Part shown: positions 35,010-46,491 of the stretch, piece by piece
How positions within the stretch are numbered: the first letter of the stretch is position 1
Layout: each line of letters starts with the position of its first letter
Origin: Valencia hispanica
Taxonomy: Eukaryota; Chordata; Actinopteri; Cyprinodontiformes; Valenciidae
Direction of reading: 5' to 3'
Assembly: GCA_963556495.2 (NCBI GenBank)
Contig: OY747702.1
Span: 53,345,286-53,409,285, forward strand
DNA: 64,000 bases
The notes under the pieces: model-generated
What the model was told of the DNA's origin: nothing
Database searches by the model: none
Seen by the model: only the letters and a program-made list of their open reading frames with translations
Translations under genes and position numbers: made by a program

Positions 35010-35900
35010 AAGGCAATTTTATTTGTATAGCACACTTTCAACAGCAGGGTTGAATTCAAGGTGCTTTACATGATTTGGTGATTAAAAAAAAAACATAAAA
35101 GAAACACACATTACACATGATACACAATAAAGCAAGAGAAAGATCAAAAAAAGCAAGAGAGCATGAACACATTTCATACATATGACATCAAGCATTTAAT
35201 CGAAGGCATTTCTAAACAGATGGGTTTTTAGTCTCGATTTAAAGCAGTTCAGAGTTTCAGCAGCTCTACACTCGTCAGGAAGTCTGTTCCAGATAAGGGG
35301 AGCATAAAAACTGAAAGCTGCTTCTCCATGTTTAGTTCTGAGTCTAGGGATGTTTAGTAGGCTAGAGTTGGAGGACCTGAGTGGTCTTGGTGGTTGGACC
35401 ATGACAACAGGTCTTCAACATATTTTGGTGCTAAGCCATGTAATGATTTATAAACTAGTAAAAGTATTTTGAAGTCTATTCTCTGAGCTACAGGGATCCA
35501 GTGTAAGGACTTTAGAACTGGGGTGATGTGCTCTAGTTTCCTGGTTCTAGTGAGGACGTGAGCAGCAGCGTTCTGGATCAGCTGCAGCTGTCTGATTGAC
35601 TTTTTAGGCAGACCTGTGAAGATGTTGTTGCAGTAATCAATCCAACTAAAGATAAAGGCATGGATGAGTTTTTCTAGGTTGTGTTGCAAAATCAGTTCTT
35701 TAATCCTAGAGATGTTCTTCAGGTGATAGAAGGCTGACCTTGTTATTGCCTTTATCTGACCCTGGAGGTTCAGGTCTGAGTCCATTACTACACCTAGGTT
35801 TCGAGCCTGATCAGTAGTTTCTAGCTGTATTATTTGAAGCTGTGTGCTGACTGTTGATCGTTCCTCCTTGGGTCCAAAAATAATCACTTCAGCGTATAAC
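35010..35900 (-). mobile_element. L2-clade LINE, 3' 0.9 kb, antisense
   Basis: The best-kept L2 copy here. The minus frame 35962-35354 includes EVIIFGPKEERSTVSTQLQI, LKNISRIKELILQHNLEKLI, HAFIFSWIDYCNNIFTGLP and RIDFKILLLVYKSLHGLAPK. A single frame change near 35390 leads to SNSSLLNIPRLRTKHGEAAF and SRLKTHLFRNAFD. The tail on the plus strand is GGCAAGGCAATTTTATTTGT. These are the post-RT part and C-terminus of the LINE protein. Confidence 0.85.
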
Positions 35901-35962
35901 TGCTTAAAATAAGCAGTTGAAGCAATAAGAAAACCCGGCCACTCTTTACTAAAACACCCCAA

Positions 35963-36955
35963 AATAAAATCCTATGAAACCAGTTAGTAAAGAAATTCCA
36001 TATAAAATCATGAAGAAACAGAATTCTGTTTCTTACAGATTGATCAAGACAATTTTAAAGATGACAAGAGAGTCTAACTCCTTGGAAGCAGTATTACAAA
36101 ACAAGTATTTTGTAATTATCTATATTTGATCTCTCTTTTGTCTTCAGCTTGACCCTCTCGGTATCTCTGCATCACATGTTCTGATCTAAATGGCAGCGTT
36201 TATAACTCTATCCCCTCCCATCTGTTTGACTTCCTCCTCCCTCCCCTCCACCAGCCCACAGAGGTAACACATCCCAGGCCACCAGCGCCGTCTCTGGGGA
36301 GCAAAGCACCTAATGGAAACCTGGCATATGGCCACATACTGTAAATACCGAACGATTTATGGCCAGTGCTGAGCCAGAGCGAAAGAAATGCACGGAGCGA
36401 CGAGGGGTGGGGAGGAAGAGGGGACAGGAGGAGAGATGGACCAGAAGCAATCCAGCAAATCAAAAGAGCTAATCTAAAAGCCCAGACGGAAAAAAAACGA
36501 GTTGGAAAAAATTTACTGTAAAGAAGGATTAAGCCCAGAGGTTTAGGAGTCAGATGCACACAGAAAGAAGTTATGAGTACTGACATTGTTTAGGGTAAAG
36601 TATAAAAGAATCTACATTTAAAGCTACAGTCCTGGTGAAACATTAACATAAATCTATCATCAGCAAATCTGTAATGAAATCACTTATCACACATGATACA
36701 TTTGAACCATTCTTTAGAGTAGAATAATCTTACAACAAACAACTTTAAAATTCAGTCTATTGTGGACTTTCTCGAATCTAGACAGGGTCAAAATTATACA
36801 GAAAAGTCCAAATATATACATACACCACGGGCTGCATGATATCAGAACATGCTGCAGAGGCAATAATATTGGTAAATATTGTGATGACCAGATTAGCTGT
36901 TAATTTGAGGCGAAGTTGAAGAATCTGGAATCCTCTCCTTTTTTTCATTATTCAA
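35963..36955. other. AFG2A intron, no feature seen
   Basis: A minus frame of 128 codons at 36200-36586 has no recognisable domain. Confidence 0.45.
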
Positions 36956-36984
36956 CAGCCTATGCAATGTACCAGTTGTATCTA

Positions 36985-37170
36985 AACAGACCCTCAGCCA
37001 GTGTTGTATTCAAGTCACCATCACTCGAGTCCAAGTCACACGTAAGTCCTTATCGTTCAAGTCCAAGTCCAAGTTCAAGTCACAAAGGATTAGTCCGAGT
37101 TCAGTCCAAGTCAAGTCGTTAGGTCCTACAGGCCGAGTCCAAGTCCCAAAAACAATCTTCCAGTCCAAGT
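36985..37170. repeat. Degenerate AGTCC(A) hexamer array
   Basis: Repeated AAGTCC, AAGTCAC and GAGTCC units, for example GAGTCCAAGTCACACGTAAG and TCCAAGTCCAAGTTCAAGTC, interspersed with short non-repeat words. Resembles a known fish DNA-element interior. Confidence 0.7.
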
Positions 37171-37467
37171 CATGTCATTATCACCTGATAGCAAGTCAAA
37201 AATAAGAGTACGCAGGGTGTAGATTGAAAGACTAGAATAATGGCAGTCATACATGGTTTAATTTATTTTAAAAGAATTGTACGCAATGCCTCCACGTAGG
37301 GCTGGGTGATAAACCGAAAATTTACCAACACCAAAATTTAGGACTGTAACCGACGTCATTTTTCCCATGCCAGTTATATTCGGTGTTATTAAGAAAATGA
37401 AAAGATGTGTTTTAGTTTGGTAACGCTCATGTACCTTTAAGAAGCTGACTGTTCCACCTTACAAGTG

Positions 37468-37517
37468 GATGGGGTGGAGTCACATGACTACGTACAGTCA
37501 TGTGACTCCACCCCATC
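37468..37517. repeat. Perfect 22-bp inverted repeat with 6-bp loop
   Basis: Arms 37468-37489 (GATGGGGTGGAGTCACATGA then CT) and 37496-37517 are exact reverse complements around ACGTAC. With gaps the pairing extends to CTTACA on the left and TGTAAG on the right. It may be two abutting element ends or the tip of a fold-back element beginning near 37291 (TAGGGCTGGGTGATAAACCG). Confidence 0.85.
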
Positions 37518-38067
37518 TAGTCTGTAAGAGGAATCTTTGTCTCATCTGCCCATTTACATTTTCTACAGACAAATGTTGGATTATTCATGCGATCAGCTGA
37601 AACTTTAGTTGACCTAAAGCCTAGTTTATCCTTCTCCATCAGCGAGTTTGCTCCCAAACGCACACGTATTGACGGAGACATTTTCCTTTTATACTTCTCC
37701 GTCGCTGTTAGTGTTGCGAAGCAAATCCCCACCAGGACAGCAGGGGGTGCAAACCTTTTCTGGCAGGCCTGCCTACCATTGCAGAGACGTCTCTGGTCGA
37801 CAACAGTTTATTTACTTCAGCTGGTAAACGTACATCCACTCAAGGAGCAATGGCCGACCGAGAGAGTTTTTTTTTAGCTGGAAAGCTTTTTACTAGAAGC
37901 GCAACTAATAGAATACTCTAAAAACACATATAAACAAACAAACACAGCTGTCTGTTTTGTTTTTCTCTACACCTCCTGGTGTTCAAAATTGCCAAAAGAC
38001 CAGATTAGAAAAACTGGCCTTGCAATATAAAGTATCTAGTGCCCAAAAGCTACATTGTCAACTAATT

Positions 38068-38225
38068 ACATTCAATTCAATTCAATTCAATTCAAAAATA
38101 CTTTATTGATCCCAGAGGGAAATTAAGTGTTGGTATAGCTCAAATAATTAATTTTTTAAGGAGTTGTTGTAGATAATGATGGCTGTGGGCAGGAAGGATT
38201 TCCTGTAGATCGACTATACAGAAAA
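38068..38225 (-). mobile_element. LINE 3' tail with TTGAA microsatellite, antisense
   Basis: Starts with five ATTCA units, then ATACTTTATTGATCCCAGAG and GGAAATT; the end has GGCTGTGGGCAGGAAGGATT and TCCTGTAG. Read on the minus strand it is a LINE 3' end finishing GGGATCAATAAAGTATTTTT plus a GAATT repeat. Confidence 0.65.
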
Positions 38226-41200
38226 GCTCTGGTGAAATGATCTTGGGCTGATGTTGGGCTGACCAATCACAGACGTGCACTCTCCGTTGCGTTTGATGAA
38301 TAGTTAAAAAACTGGGCTCTACGCCATCCTCCGTTGCATGTATATTGGAGAGCCCTTGCGCTGTGTGTCTCTGTTGTGTTCCTAAAGTTTCCTGTCTATG
38401 AGAGGTTTGGGACTGGGTGCTTCCTGGGTTGGGTTTTAAACATGCTGACCAATTTCTTTCTTCTAAGGGTGAGACCTAAGGTCAGATGGTTGAAAATGGG
38501 ATACAAGTGGGTGGTTCAACCAGACAATGATCCCCAATACATGTCAATACTGGTTTTGGAATGGACCAATCTGGCTTCTGCAATTGCCTTCCCAAAACGC
38601 CAAACTCACTCCTGCTGGAAATGCAAGGATTAAGCTAGATGTGTGCCAGAAAAACAAATTTAAATGAATTCTACCAAATCCACCAGGACCACTGACATTT
38701 AAACAAATATTAGTGAGGGTGTATGTATATATTTGAAGGTGTGTGTATAAATTTAACGTCTGTATCTGAGAATATCTGCAATACAATCCACGATGTCCAA
38801 TCCAGTCAAAAACTAGTTTTTGAAGATGGAAAAAAAACGTTTTGCTTCCTTAAATGACCAAAATTAAAATGACATTCATACCTGTGATGAGTTAATGCTA
38901 ACTTTTCATTGGTTTACTAAAAAAAAAAAAACACATGGTGAAAGCCGAAAAAGGCATTCTCGACATTTTTAAAGTACTAAAAAGTGTATCTTTACAGCTC
39001 AGCCAACACTAAGCAAATTTAAGCAGCTGATGGGCTGCTGACAGACCCAAACGCTCAAGAAGAACTAAGTAAATTACCCTTGAAGGGAGATTGTTTTCTT
39101 AGTGGTTACATGCAAATTTTTAAAATGGTTTTGACCTTTTGTCAAAACACAATTTAGACATATTTTTGACAACCTTTTAACTGTTGTTGAGATGTTAACA
39201 TGTATACAGAGGAAGTCTTTTCTCATTTCCAGTGACTGGCAAATCAGTTTTTCATTGCAACTGATGATTACAATGATTACATTGCAAGAAAGTGGTCTGG
39301 GAGCAAACTGGGCTTCAGTACTCCTGTGGTTTTCTTTAGACCTTAAGAAAATGTACCCTGTTAAAATGAGTGATTTTACCCTTTTTTTCTGACCAAGTAA
39401 GTTGAGGTAATTAAAACAGCCTTTCAAGAAGATGTATATGGTGCATAAATAAGGACAGCAGTAAAAACTCAGCCACTAGCATATCTCAGTACTCTTTCAT
39501 TCTGCACTTTGAGTGGGGAGATAACCATATTCAAACGACCACTCAAATACCGTGCAACCAATACCAACACTGTGCCGGTTGATAATCTAGTTGCAATAAT
39601 TTCAATATAGGCCTGTAAAACATGTCTAATAACGCTAAATAAGATCTACTGCATTCGACTAAAATTACCTAGTCAAAGTACAGTCCTAAATCCAACTGAG
39701 AACTTTAGCTTGAGCTATTTTGTAAAGAATTGGCATACATTTTAATTTAGAAATGTGTAAGGCTAGTAGAGTAATAATGGACCCTTGGTATTGGTGGAGG
39801 TTAGGGACCACAACCACCTGTGAATAGAGGAAATCTGTCAATACTTGAGACCCCCTCTAAAACTGACAATAACTGCCTGTTTTAATAGTTCACAACAACC
39901 ACAACACACCGGTACAGCCCTTGAAATAGTCGGTCGAGTGAGAGCCAGCATGCGGGATAAACTCTACAAGGTCTCGGTGAGTATTTCAAGTGCTAGCTAA
40001 TGTTAGCTGACATCATATATGCGACTTCTCATTTGTAGTCTTTTTAATTACCAATTTTTAAAAGCAAATGAATCACAAATCACATGACGAACACAGTCGA
40101 AATGCACATCATTAGTTATCATTTAAATTGAAGTACAGCATTCGTGTGATTCCGGGCGTAAGGCAGAGCACACCAAAAAATAACTTTCATTAATTTTTTT
40201 TTTCCCAGTCGGGGGATTCATGGGCTGACCGGAAGGGAAGGAGACTAAGGTACACTATTCGGCAGACCCTCCTCTACAATCGTGGGGTTACAGCCAATCA
40301 ATGGAAAGAAAAATTATTGGCACTCTGGATACTTTACAAACGTCATCAAATAGCGTATGAAGTAACATTGGACCTAGGTATTTCAGCTTCCCAAGCTGCA
40401 TTTTGTTTCCAATATTTCAGATATGCTCAAGAAAAAAATTGGGGGAAGACGAATTTTCTGCAAATAATTTGGAGCCAATCCACAGCAGGCTGGGGTCCAC
40501 AGTAATATGTAAACTAAGTTAAAGCTTTTAGTTGTAATGTAACGAAATGTGGAAAAGGTCGTGGCGGTACAAAAGAATAACAAAATGTTGATCCAGTCAG
40601 TGTTATAACTCAAGCGTGTGTTAAAATTAGAAGCTTTGATTCAAACCCCACTGTGCTGTTTTCCTATTTGCACCAGACGCAGTAATTACCTTTTACAGTT
40701 GTTTTCCGAACTTTACAAGAGGGCTTTTGATGGGGAAAAGAGGACAGTGCCGGGGACTTACCAGACAAACAAAAGAAAAAAACAAGCAGATAAAAGGTAC
40801 GGAAATTATAAAAAACCGATAATAAAGTTAAACCAGACAGTAAGATAAAAGCTTAAAACGCATGTTAAATAAAAGGGAATGTCTTTATATAAAATAAACA
40901 TAATTACTCCTTAATTTATTATATTTACATATAAATACAATCTAAAGTGAGGTATAATCCCTCTATCTCAAATCTCTGGATACGTGATCCGAGAAGGTTT
41001 CATAAAAACTCTGGGCATGCATTTATCCGGCACCACTGGAAGTTTCTTATATAAAAGTGGATTAGAAACAAATGTTTGCACTCATGTGGATATAATCAAG
41101 TCCGGGGCTCTGTGGCTGGCCTTTCAGCTGAGCTGTGTAAGAGGAATTACAAAAAAAGAAGAAAAAAAAAGAAATCCAAACTAGCTTCTCTCTTGTTTCC

Positions 41201-42004
41201 AAGAACCAGCCACAAGGACTGAATGTCTCTGGGTGAGCTCAGAGCAGAGCACTCTCTGCAGAAAGAAAAGGGGAGGCGGGCTGAGGTGAAGGGATCGGAC
41301 GCATGTTTCTTCTTCTCTTTCTCTTTTTTTAGCTGCTGGCAGGAACCGTCAGCGACCAGATCTGCTTTCAATTACCGGTGGAAGATGATGTTAGCCTTCT
41401 TCCTGTCCCTTATGTCTTGCACATGCAAACTCCAAAACATCCTGAAGTCTCACCGCTGTCCTCTCACCCCTCTTTCCCCCTCGCTCCCTCCCATGTTTTT
41501 TGAGCCCACTTTTCCTCCATCTGCAAACACAAAGTCGTTCATCTTCATTGCAGCAGAGGGTAAAATGGCCACAGGGTCTTTTCCACTCTTCCTCATGGTG
41601 ATTCAGTGGTCAGCGGTGCAAAGAGATATAAGAGGCGCTGCTTCTGCTGATGAGCTTCTTTTAAAAGTGGTGATGAGTGATGACAATTTCGGGATTACAA
41701 ATTGTGCATATAATGAGCCAAAAACTGCATGAGGTAAGCTGGCCTGCTTCCTTCCACAACCACCGCGAGTCTGAATGTAACGCTAGGAGAAGTAGCTTCC
41801 AGGATGGATTGTGTCAGGACTGATGCCTTAAAACAAGCAGTGGGAAGAAGCTGCTTCATCACTACACAAGCATGTCACGTTTTTAAAAACATTAAAGCAT
41901 TTTGTGTCAGCTGTGAACAGGGTTCTGCTCTGTGTGAACTTTTTTAATCATATAAATAATATAAATAACACTAAAGTTCGTTGGTTAATAATTTATTCAG
42001 TTTG
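38226..42004. other. AFG2A intron, mostly unassigned
   Basis: No AFG2A exon or complete element found in 3.8 kb. The 169-codon frame at 41223-41732 shows no domain and lies in sequence without splice-site support. An A run is near 38921-38932. Confidence 0.4.
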
Positions 42005-42185
42005 GGCTTCACAGTGGTAGCACAAGAAGGTCCTGGGTTCATATCCAGGCCTGGGGTCTTTCTGCATGGAGTTTAAACGTTCTCCCTGTGCAAGCATAGG
42101 TTCTGTCCGGTTACTCCGGCTTTCTCCCACAGTCCAAAAACAGAGAGAGAGATTGATTGGTCTGCCTGTCTGTCTGTTTTGTACC
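42005..42185 (+). repeat. tRNA-derived SINE, 3'-truncated
   Basis: TTCACAGTGGTAGCACAAG (A-box region), AAGGTCCTGGGTTCATATCC (B-box region, mutated), then TTTCTGCATGGAGTTTAAACG and CCGGCTTTCTCCCACAGTCC. Same family as 50999-51340. Confidence 0.7.
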
Positions 42186-42302
42186 AGGATTAATACTAAT
42201 GTTCAGTCTTTATATTTACACTAGATATTGCAAGTTTAAAATGTGTTGTTTTTTTATTTAACAGAAAAGAAAACGGTTGAACTTGAAGGAGTCGCTCTGC
42301 TG

Positions 42303-42357
42303 TGATGGATGGATGGATGGATGGATGGATAGATGGATAGATGGATAGATAGATAGG
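42303..42357. repeat. GATG/GATA microsatellite
   Basis: Six GATG units grade into GATA units. Confidence 0.9.
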
Positions 42358-42621
42358 AATCATTCATGAAGAAGGTCTCTGACCGAAAGCTTGAGAAGAA
42401 TAAATCACTTTCGCAGATTGAAGTGTGCAGATTTCGTTTGTTTTCTACACTTTTACCTTAAATCCGGCACCTCAAACCATTTGAGCTGTGTTTGTCTTGC
42501 TCACTGCATTATAACTGAAAATTATTCTTACATTCATTTTCACACAGCATGTGAAGTTCTTGGCAAAGAGTGTATCGCCTGATAAGAAACCGTGACAAAA
42601 GGATGCAGGAGGTTTTTATAC

Positions 42622-42776
42622 CTTGGGCACGTCGATGGCAACCTCTCTCATTGCACTGGGCTTCACAACAGTCATGGCCCACTGGAGGTCCTGCAGAGAG
42701 ACGCTCACTGTCCCAATCAGCTGCTGGTCAGACACTTGCTGGGAACCTCCCAGAGCTCGCCTCAGTGCGTGAAGAC
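42622..42776 (-). CDS. afg2a: AFG2A exon: end of first AAA+ unit and inter-domain linker
   Basis: 155 bp. The acceptor is CTACACAG followed by GTCTTC, and the donor is CCCAAG followed by GTATAA. The exon opens with two bases that complete a glycine codon supplied by the missing upstream exon. It then encodes 51 residues starting LHALRRAL and ending in MREVAIDVPK. The ALRRAL helix is the last helix of the first ATPase lid. The segment DLQWAMTVVKPSAMREVAIDVP is the linker into the second ATPase and is diagnostic for AFG2A. The middle (GGSQQVSDQQLIGTVSVSL) is the most variable part. Ending in phase 0, it joins directly to the exon at 30414-30623. Overlapping plus-strand open frames of 98 and 80 codons are shadows of this exon. 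Confidence 0.93.
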
Positions 42777-43244
42777 CTGTGTAGAAGAAAAGTTTATCAA
42801 CTCCACCAATGTACTACTTCAGTCAAACGTTTGAAGCCTGTACTCATGTCTGGAAAAAGATACTGAACTGGGGTATGTTTTTGGTGAAAATAATTATTGG
42901 GACAGCAAAAATCTATTGGTGGGTATAAAAAAAGTGAGAAAGGTTTTCACTCAGGAAACCTTCAGGCTCACTTGCTGCAATGAAAGGAAGTGAGCTAGAA
43001 GTTTTAAGGACCAAATGCATTCAGTCTGTATGTGAATGAAAGGCAAACACTGATGAGTCGGTATCTAAAATGTCTCTCCAACCAAGAAAGGTCAGTCCAG
43101 ATTATACTGTTTCAACAATTAAATGTTCCAGATCATTGAACAAATTACAGTATCAGATAAATATAACCTCAAAAAAAGCAGTCAAGTGTTTGCAATGACA
43201 GGACTGTGTGTGTTTTATGTTGCTGTTGTTTTGTTTTTAGCCCA

Positions 43245-43650
43245 GTCTTCTTTGCAGAATTTATTTAATTCAACCACCTAAATCCAGACTTTGACTAGAC
43301 CACTCCAAAACCATCATTCTGTCTTATCCTTTTCTTTCTTTTTTTCTTCAGCAATTCAAAAGTGCTATGGGTCATTGTCCAGCTGCATAACCAAAGTGTG
43401 GTTAGATCACAAACTGATGGCTGGATGTTTTCAACTGTTGAGATTTTCTGCTAGAGATGGTTCCTTCAATTATAGCAAGTCATGTAAGTCCCAGCAGTGG
43501 AGCAGTGGTTTTGGCCTTGGGACTCTCCGATGGATGCCATTTTTGACCAGCCTCTTCCTTATTGTTGAATCATATACCCAAACCTTAACTGAGGAAAGGT
43601 AAGTCTGCAGGGCTTTAGCTGTACTGAGTATTTGATTTCACCATTTAATT
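43245..43650 (-). mobile_element. Tc1-like element relic, antisense
   Basis: Plus-strand phrases TTTGACTAGACCACTCCAAAA, GGGTCATTGTCCAGCTGCAT and GGTTCCTTCAATTATAGCAAG are the reverse complement of common fish Tc1 coding DNA (the SPDLNPIE side first). Frames are all broken and no ends were found. Confidence 0.5.
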
Positions 43651-44380
43651 GCACTGTATCCTTTATGTTCTTGGACTAAAGTGGCTTCCTTGCAACTGTA
43701 CTTGTCTCAGGGTAGATGTTCAAAAGTCATCACTTCACTTTATCGTTCCTCAGATACAGTCACATCCACCTGCTGACAATGTTAAGCAAGCTCTGAAAGG
43801 GTGGAGACACAATTCTCAGGTCACTTCTTAGTTCTTAGCAGCTAGCTAGACTGTGTTGGACATCCTGGGGTTTCTTCCCATCAGCTGAGCTTTTCACTTT
43901 TAAAGAGTAACTAAACCCCAAAACAACTTTTTTTTGCTTCAAACTGTTTAAATGGGTCTTTACCAACGCAATCTTTCAGTTTCTGGGAATTTTTGTTACA
44001 TTTTCGTGTAAACCTTTTCAATTCTACACTTTTTGGTCTAAAAACGTCTTAGTGCTGCCCTCTTAGGGTTGAACGGTGGCTACTGCATTTGAATTTTGTG
44101 ATTGGTGGAGAGCAGTACATCTCTACGTCACGGGCATTGACTTTGTCACAGCAGTCAGGGTCTCACAGACACACCCCGTGGGTTTGGGTATAAAACTATA
44201 AGACATACCGGCCCTGTGGCGAGTTTGAAGCTGGATTGTGTTTTTCAGGTTACCATTATTATCACATTAGCATTTAGTTAGCATAGCTAACATACTGTTT
44301 TGAACATTAGCCTATATTAGCATCACTACTCAGAGACCGGACCAATCCCGTCTCTCTCTCCCTCAGCAGCAGCGGCTTAA

Positions 44381-45108
44381 AGGGGCTATGAGCAACTTTT
44401 TCCCCAAAATAAATGTAACAATAGCCTTTTCATTTGACCATTTATTTATTTATTTTTATTTATTTATTTTTCTTTTTAAAGGTTTTTGGGCCTGAGTGGC
44501 GTTTATTGACAGTGGACAGAGTTTTTTGAAGGGGGAGAGAGGTGGGGAAAGACATGCAGCAAAGGTCGCCCGGGACGGGACTCGAACCGGGGACAGCCGC
44601 GTCGAGGACTGAAGCCTCTGCACATGGGGCGCCCGGTCTAACCACTACGCGACACCCCTTATTTGACCATTTATGAATCAAACATCTCCTGATGAGCATA
44701 CTGACACCTTGTCAGCTCACAGTGGGTGCACCTATAAGCCTGTATCCCATTTTTTACTATTTTCTGTCGGGTCGGATTTTCCCGCGCTGTCTGCGGATGT
44801 GACGCCAAGCGCGTTCATGTTAAATGTTTAAGATCACTCTGCCACCACCGCTAGTCAGTACTTGCAAGCAGTTCAATGGATTGTGCGAATACACAGAAGA
44901 GACCAAGGACAACTCTGACACCAACAGTAACTCCACATAAGACTAAAACAGTTAAACCTCTGACAAGTGCCCGAAAAAGATCAAACACTGAGATCGACTG
45001 GCGTACGAGCGCTAGCTGCGAGAGCGAGCAGAAAGGAAGAGCAGTTCCGTTTTTTGGCCACAGGTGTCAGTCGCGAGTTTAAATTTCAGAAAATTGCATA
45101 TAGCCCCT
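44381..45108. mobile_element. TTAA-flanked DNA element carrying a nested SINE
   Basis: Flanked by TTAA at 44377-44380 and 45109-45112. Inverted ends AGGGGCTATGAGCAA and, reversed, AGGGGCTATATGCAA. TTAA target use is typical of piggyBac-group elements, though TA-type targets of other groups cannot be excluded. A plus frame of 68 codons at 44876-45082 (MDCANTQKRPRTTLTPTVTP) is rich in basic residues but unrecognised. Without the SINE and its duplication the element would be about 500 bp. Confidence 0.75.
44446..44660 (-). mobile_element. tRNA-derived SINE with 14-bp target duplication
   Basis: Exact direct repeats ATTTGACCATTTAT at 44432-44445 and 44661-44674. Minus strand: tRNA-like head with GGGGTGTCGCGTAGTGGTTA (A box) and CCCCGGTTCGAGTCCCG (B box), body, then an A-rich tail made of AAATA units abutting the first repeat. 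The B box is nearly perfect. The structure and duplication show an insertion by LINE machinery. It is not a functional tRNA gene. Confidence 0.88.
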
Positions 45109-45894
45109 TTAAGTTTCAGAAGATTTAGAAAATCGTCTGCAACTTTTATGCTCCTCACAAAGGTTGTGTGGGCCAAAATTTTCAAGTTGAAAGTGCTCGT
45201 AGGCCACAATAATATTATTTTTGCTTTAATAAAAATGCAAAAAAATCAAATAAAATTACACAAGTCTACATAAGCAATGTGTTGCTTATGTAGCCTTATG
45301 CTTATGTGAAACAAATGCAAGTACACTTATTTTTGTGGAAAAGGGATCTGTTGTTTCGCCATATTGAAAAAAATGTGTATACTTCCCAAAACTTCAGGAG
45401 TTTGACAGATTTTAGAAGAACAAGATTTGGGTCACTGTTTGAAGATATTTGGCCAAGTTTAGATAAAGCAAATGCAGATTTTGGTGCTTCCAAGTAAAAG
45501 TCACTGGATAATTGTGGTCCTATTTACTATAAGAAAGCATATTTATTAAAAGATTAATATTTGAGTTGGACCTAACATTTTTTACTTCAGACATATTTAA
45601 ATTTGTCAGTAAACACCTTGTCCATTATAGAAAAGAGAACAAAGATATTTAAAATATTCCACCTGTAAGTAATGTTTCTAATTGAAACAGGATTACCTCC
45701 ACAGCATTATGTTAAAAGACATTTGAATGCTATAGCTCATCAAACTTCTAATGCCTCCTCATACCTGCAAACAATCAGCTGATTACCCTCGAATGGTAAA
45801 AAATTTTGTGCATCAGAAATATCTGAAGGGAAAGCAACAATAACATACAAATACTTTGTTTTCTATCTAATAGGGGTGTTAAAAAAGGTTTTGA

Positions 45895-46491
45895 CCTTTT
45901 CCACTAGGGTAGGCTCAGCTTGGCCTAGAACGGCCTGGTTGTGTTTCCATTGCCATCTCAGGAAGGCGACAGTGAGAGAGGACATGGGCGGGCTTAGCGT
46001 AGCAAAAGTTCCAGTAAAAATCAGTCATTCATCACTGTTTTCCGACATTACAGATGCCTATGCTGGAGCCGGTATTTTACCAACTATCTCTCCTGTTACT
46101 CGCTGACCTTTCACCATAAATGTTGTCCATTTCTGCAAAGCACTTCCAGTGCTTGGTCTGGTCCACTCTGGCCGTTGTGGTCCTTCATGGTCTGATATTG
46201 AAACTGGAATATTTTTAGTTCTGTTTTGAACTCGCTGAAAGCCGTGCGTCACCATTCTCTGTGATATCACTTCACACGCACACCGCCAGGCAATTCAGTG
46301 GCTACCACTACACAGGCAGGAGTGAGAGTGACATCGCTTTACCAGACCAATCAGGCCACTGGGTGGGCATGTTGGGTCGCCTCAGCTTGCTTTAGACTGA
46401 GCCAGAGGTAGCCTGAAAAAAAGGGGTCGGCTCAGCCCAGACAAAGGTAGTGGAAATGGGCTAAATAGGGAGCCGACCCTAGTGGAAAAGG
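45895..46491 (+). mobile_element. Non-autonomous DNA element, copy 2 (both ends kept)
   Basis: 597 bp with inverted ends CCTTTTCCACTAGGGTAGG continuing CTC, and reversed CCTTTTCCACTAGGGTCGG continuing CTC (one difference in 22). Interior as in copy 1 at 3858. No clear target duplication and no coding capacity. Confidence 0.8.

Larger units (their letters stand above)
10009..42776 (-). other. afg2a: AFG2A (SPATA5) locus, five internal exons and their introns
   Basis: Five minus-strand exons join in consistent phase to give 209 complete codons plus two bases of a split codon, and match the region of AFG2A from the end of the first AAA+ unit into the second. Introns run 42621-30624 (12.0 kb), 30413-20112 (10.3 kb), 20057-18114 (1.9 kb) and 18033-10136 (7.9 kb). 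The preceding exon was not found up to 64000, so the upstream intron is at least 21 kb, and the following exon was not found down to position 1. Family knowledge: AFG2A is a hexameric AAA+ ATPase of type II (two ATPase domains) that works with AFG2B and partner proteins in cytosolic maturation of the 60S ribosomal subunit. The residues shared with AFG2A rather than VCP or NVL are the Walker A variant GPPGCSKT and the linker motif PSAMREVAIDVP. Missing exons prevent any statement about whether the whole gene is functional, but no exon seen here has a stop or frameshift. Confidence 0.93.

Noticed and set aside
37468..37517. Rho-independent terminator or CRISPR-type hairpin
   Set aside because: The genome is vertebrate; there are no repeats with spacers and no bacterial gene context.
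41223..41732. 169-codon plus-strand frame
   Set aside because: No recognisable domain, unusual Ser/Phe-rich composition, and it lies deep in an AFG2A intron on the other strand.
44560..44660. Antisense tRNA gene
   Set aside because: It is the head of a SINE with A-rich tail and 14-bp target duplication.
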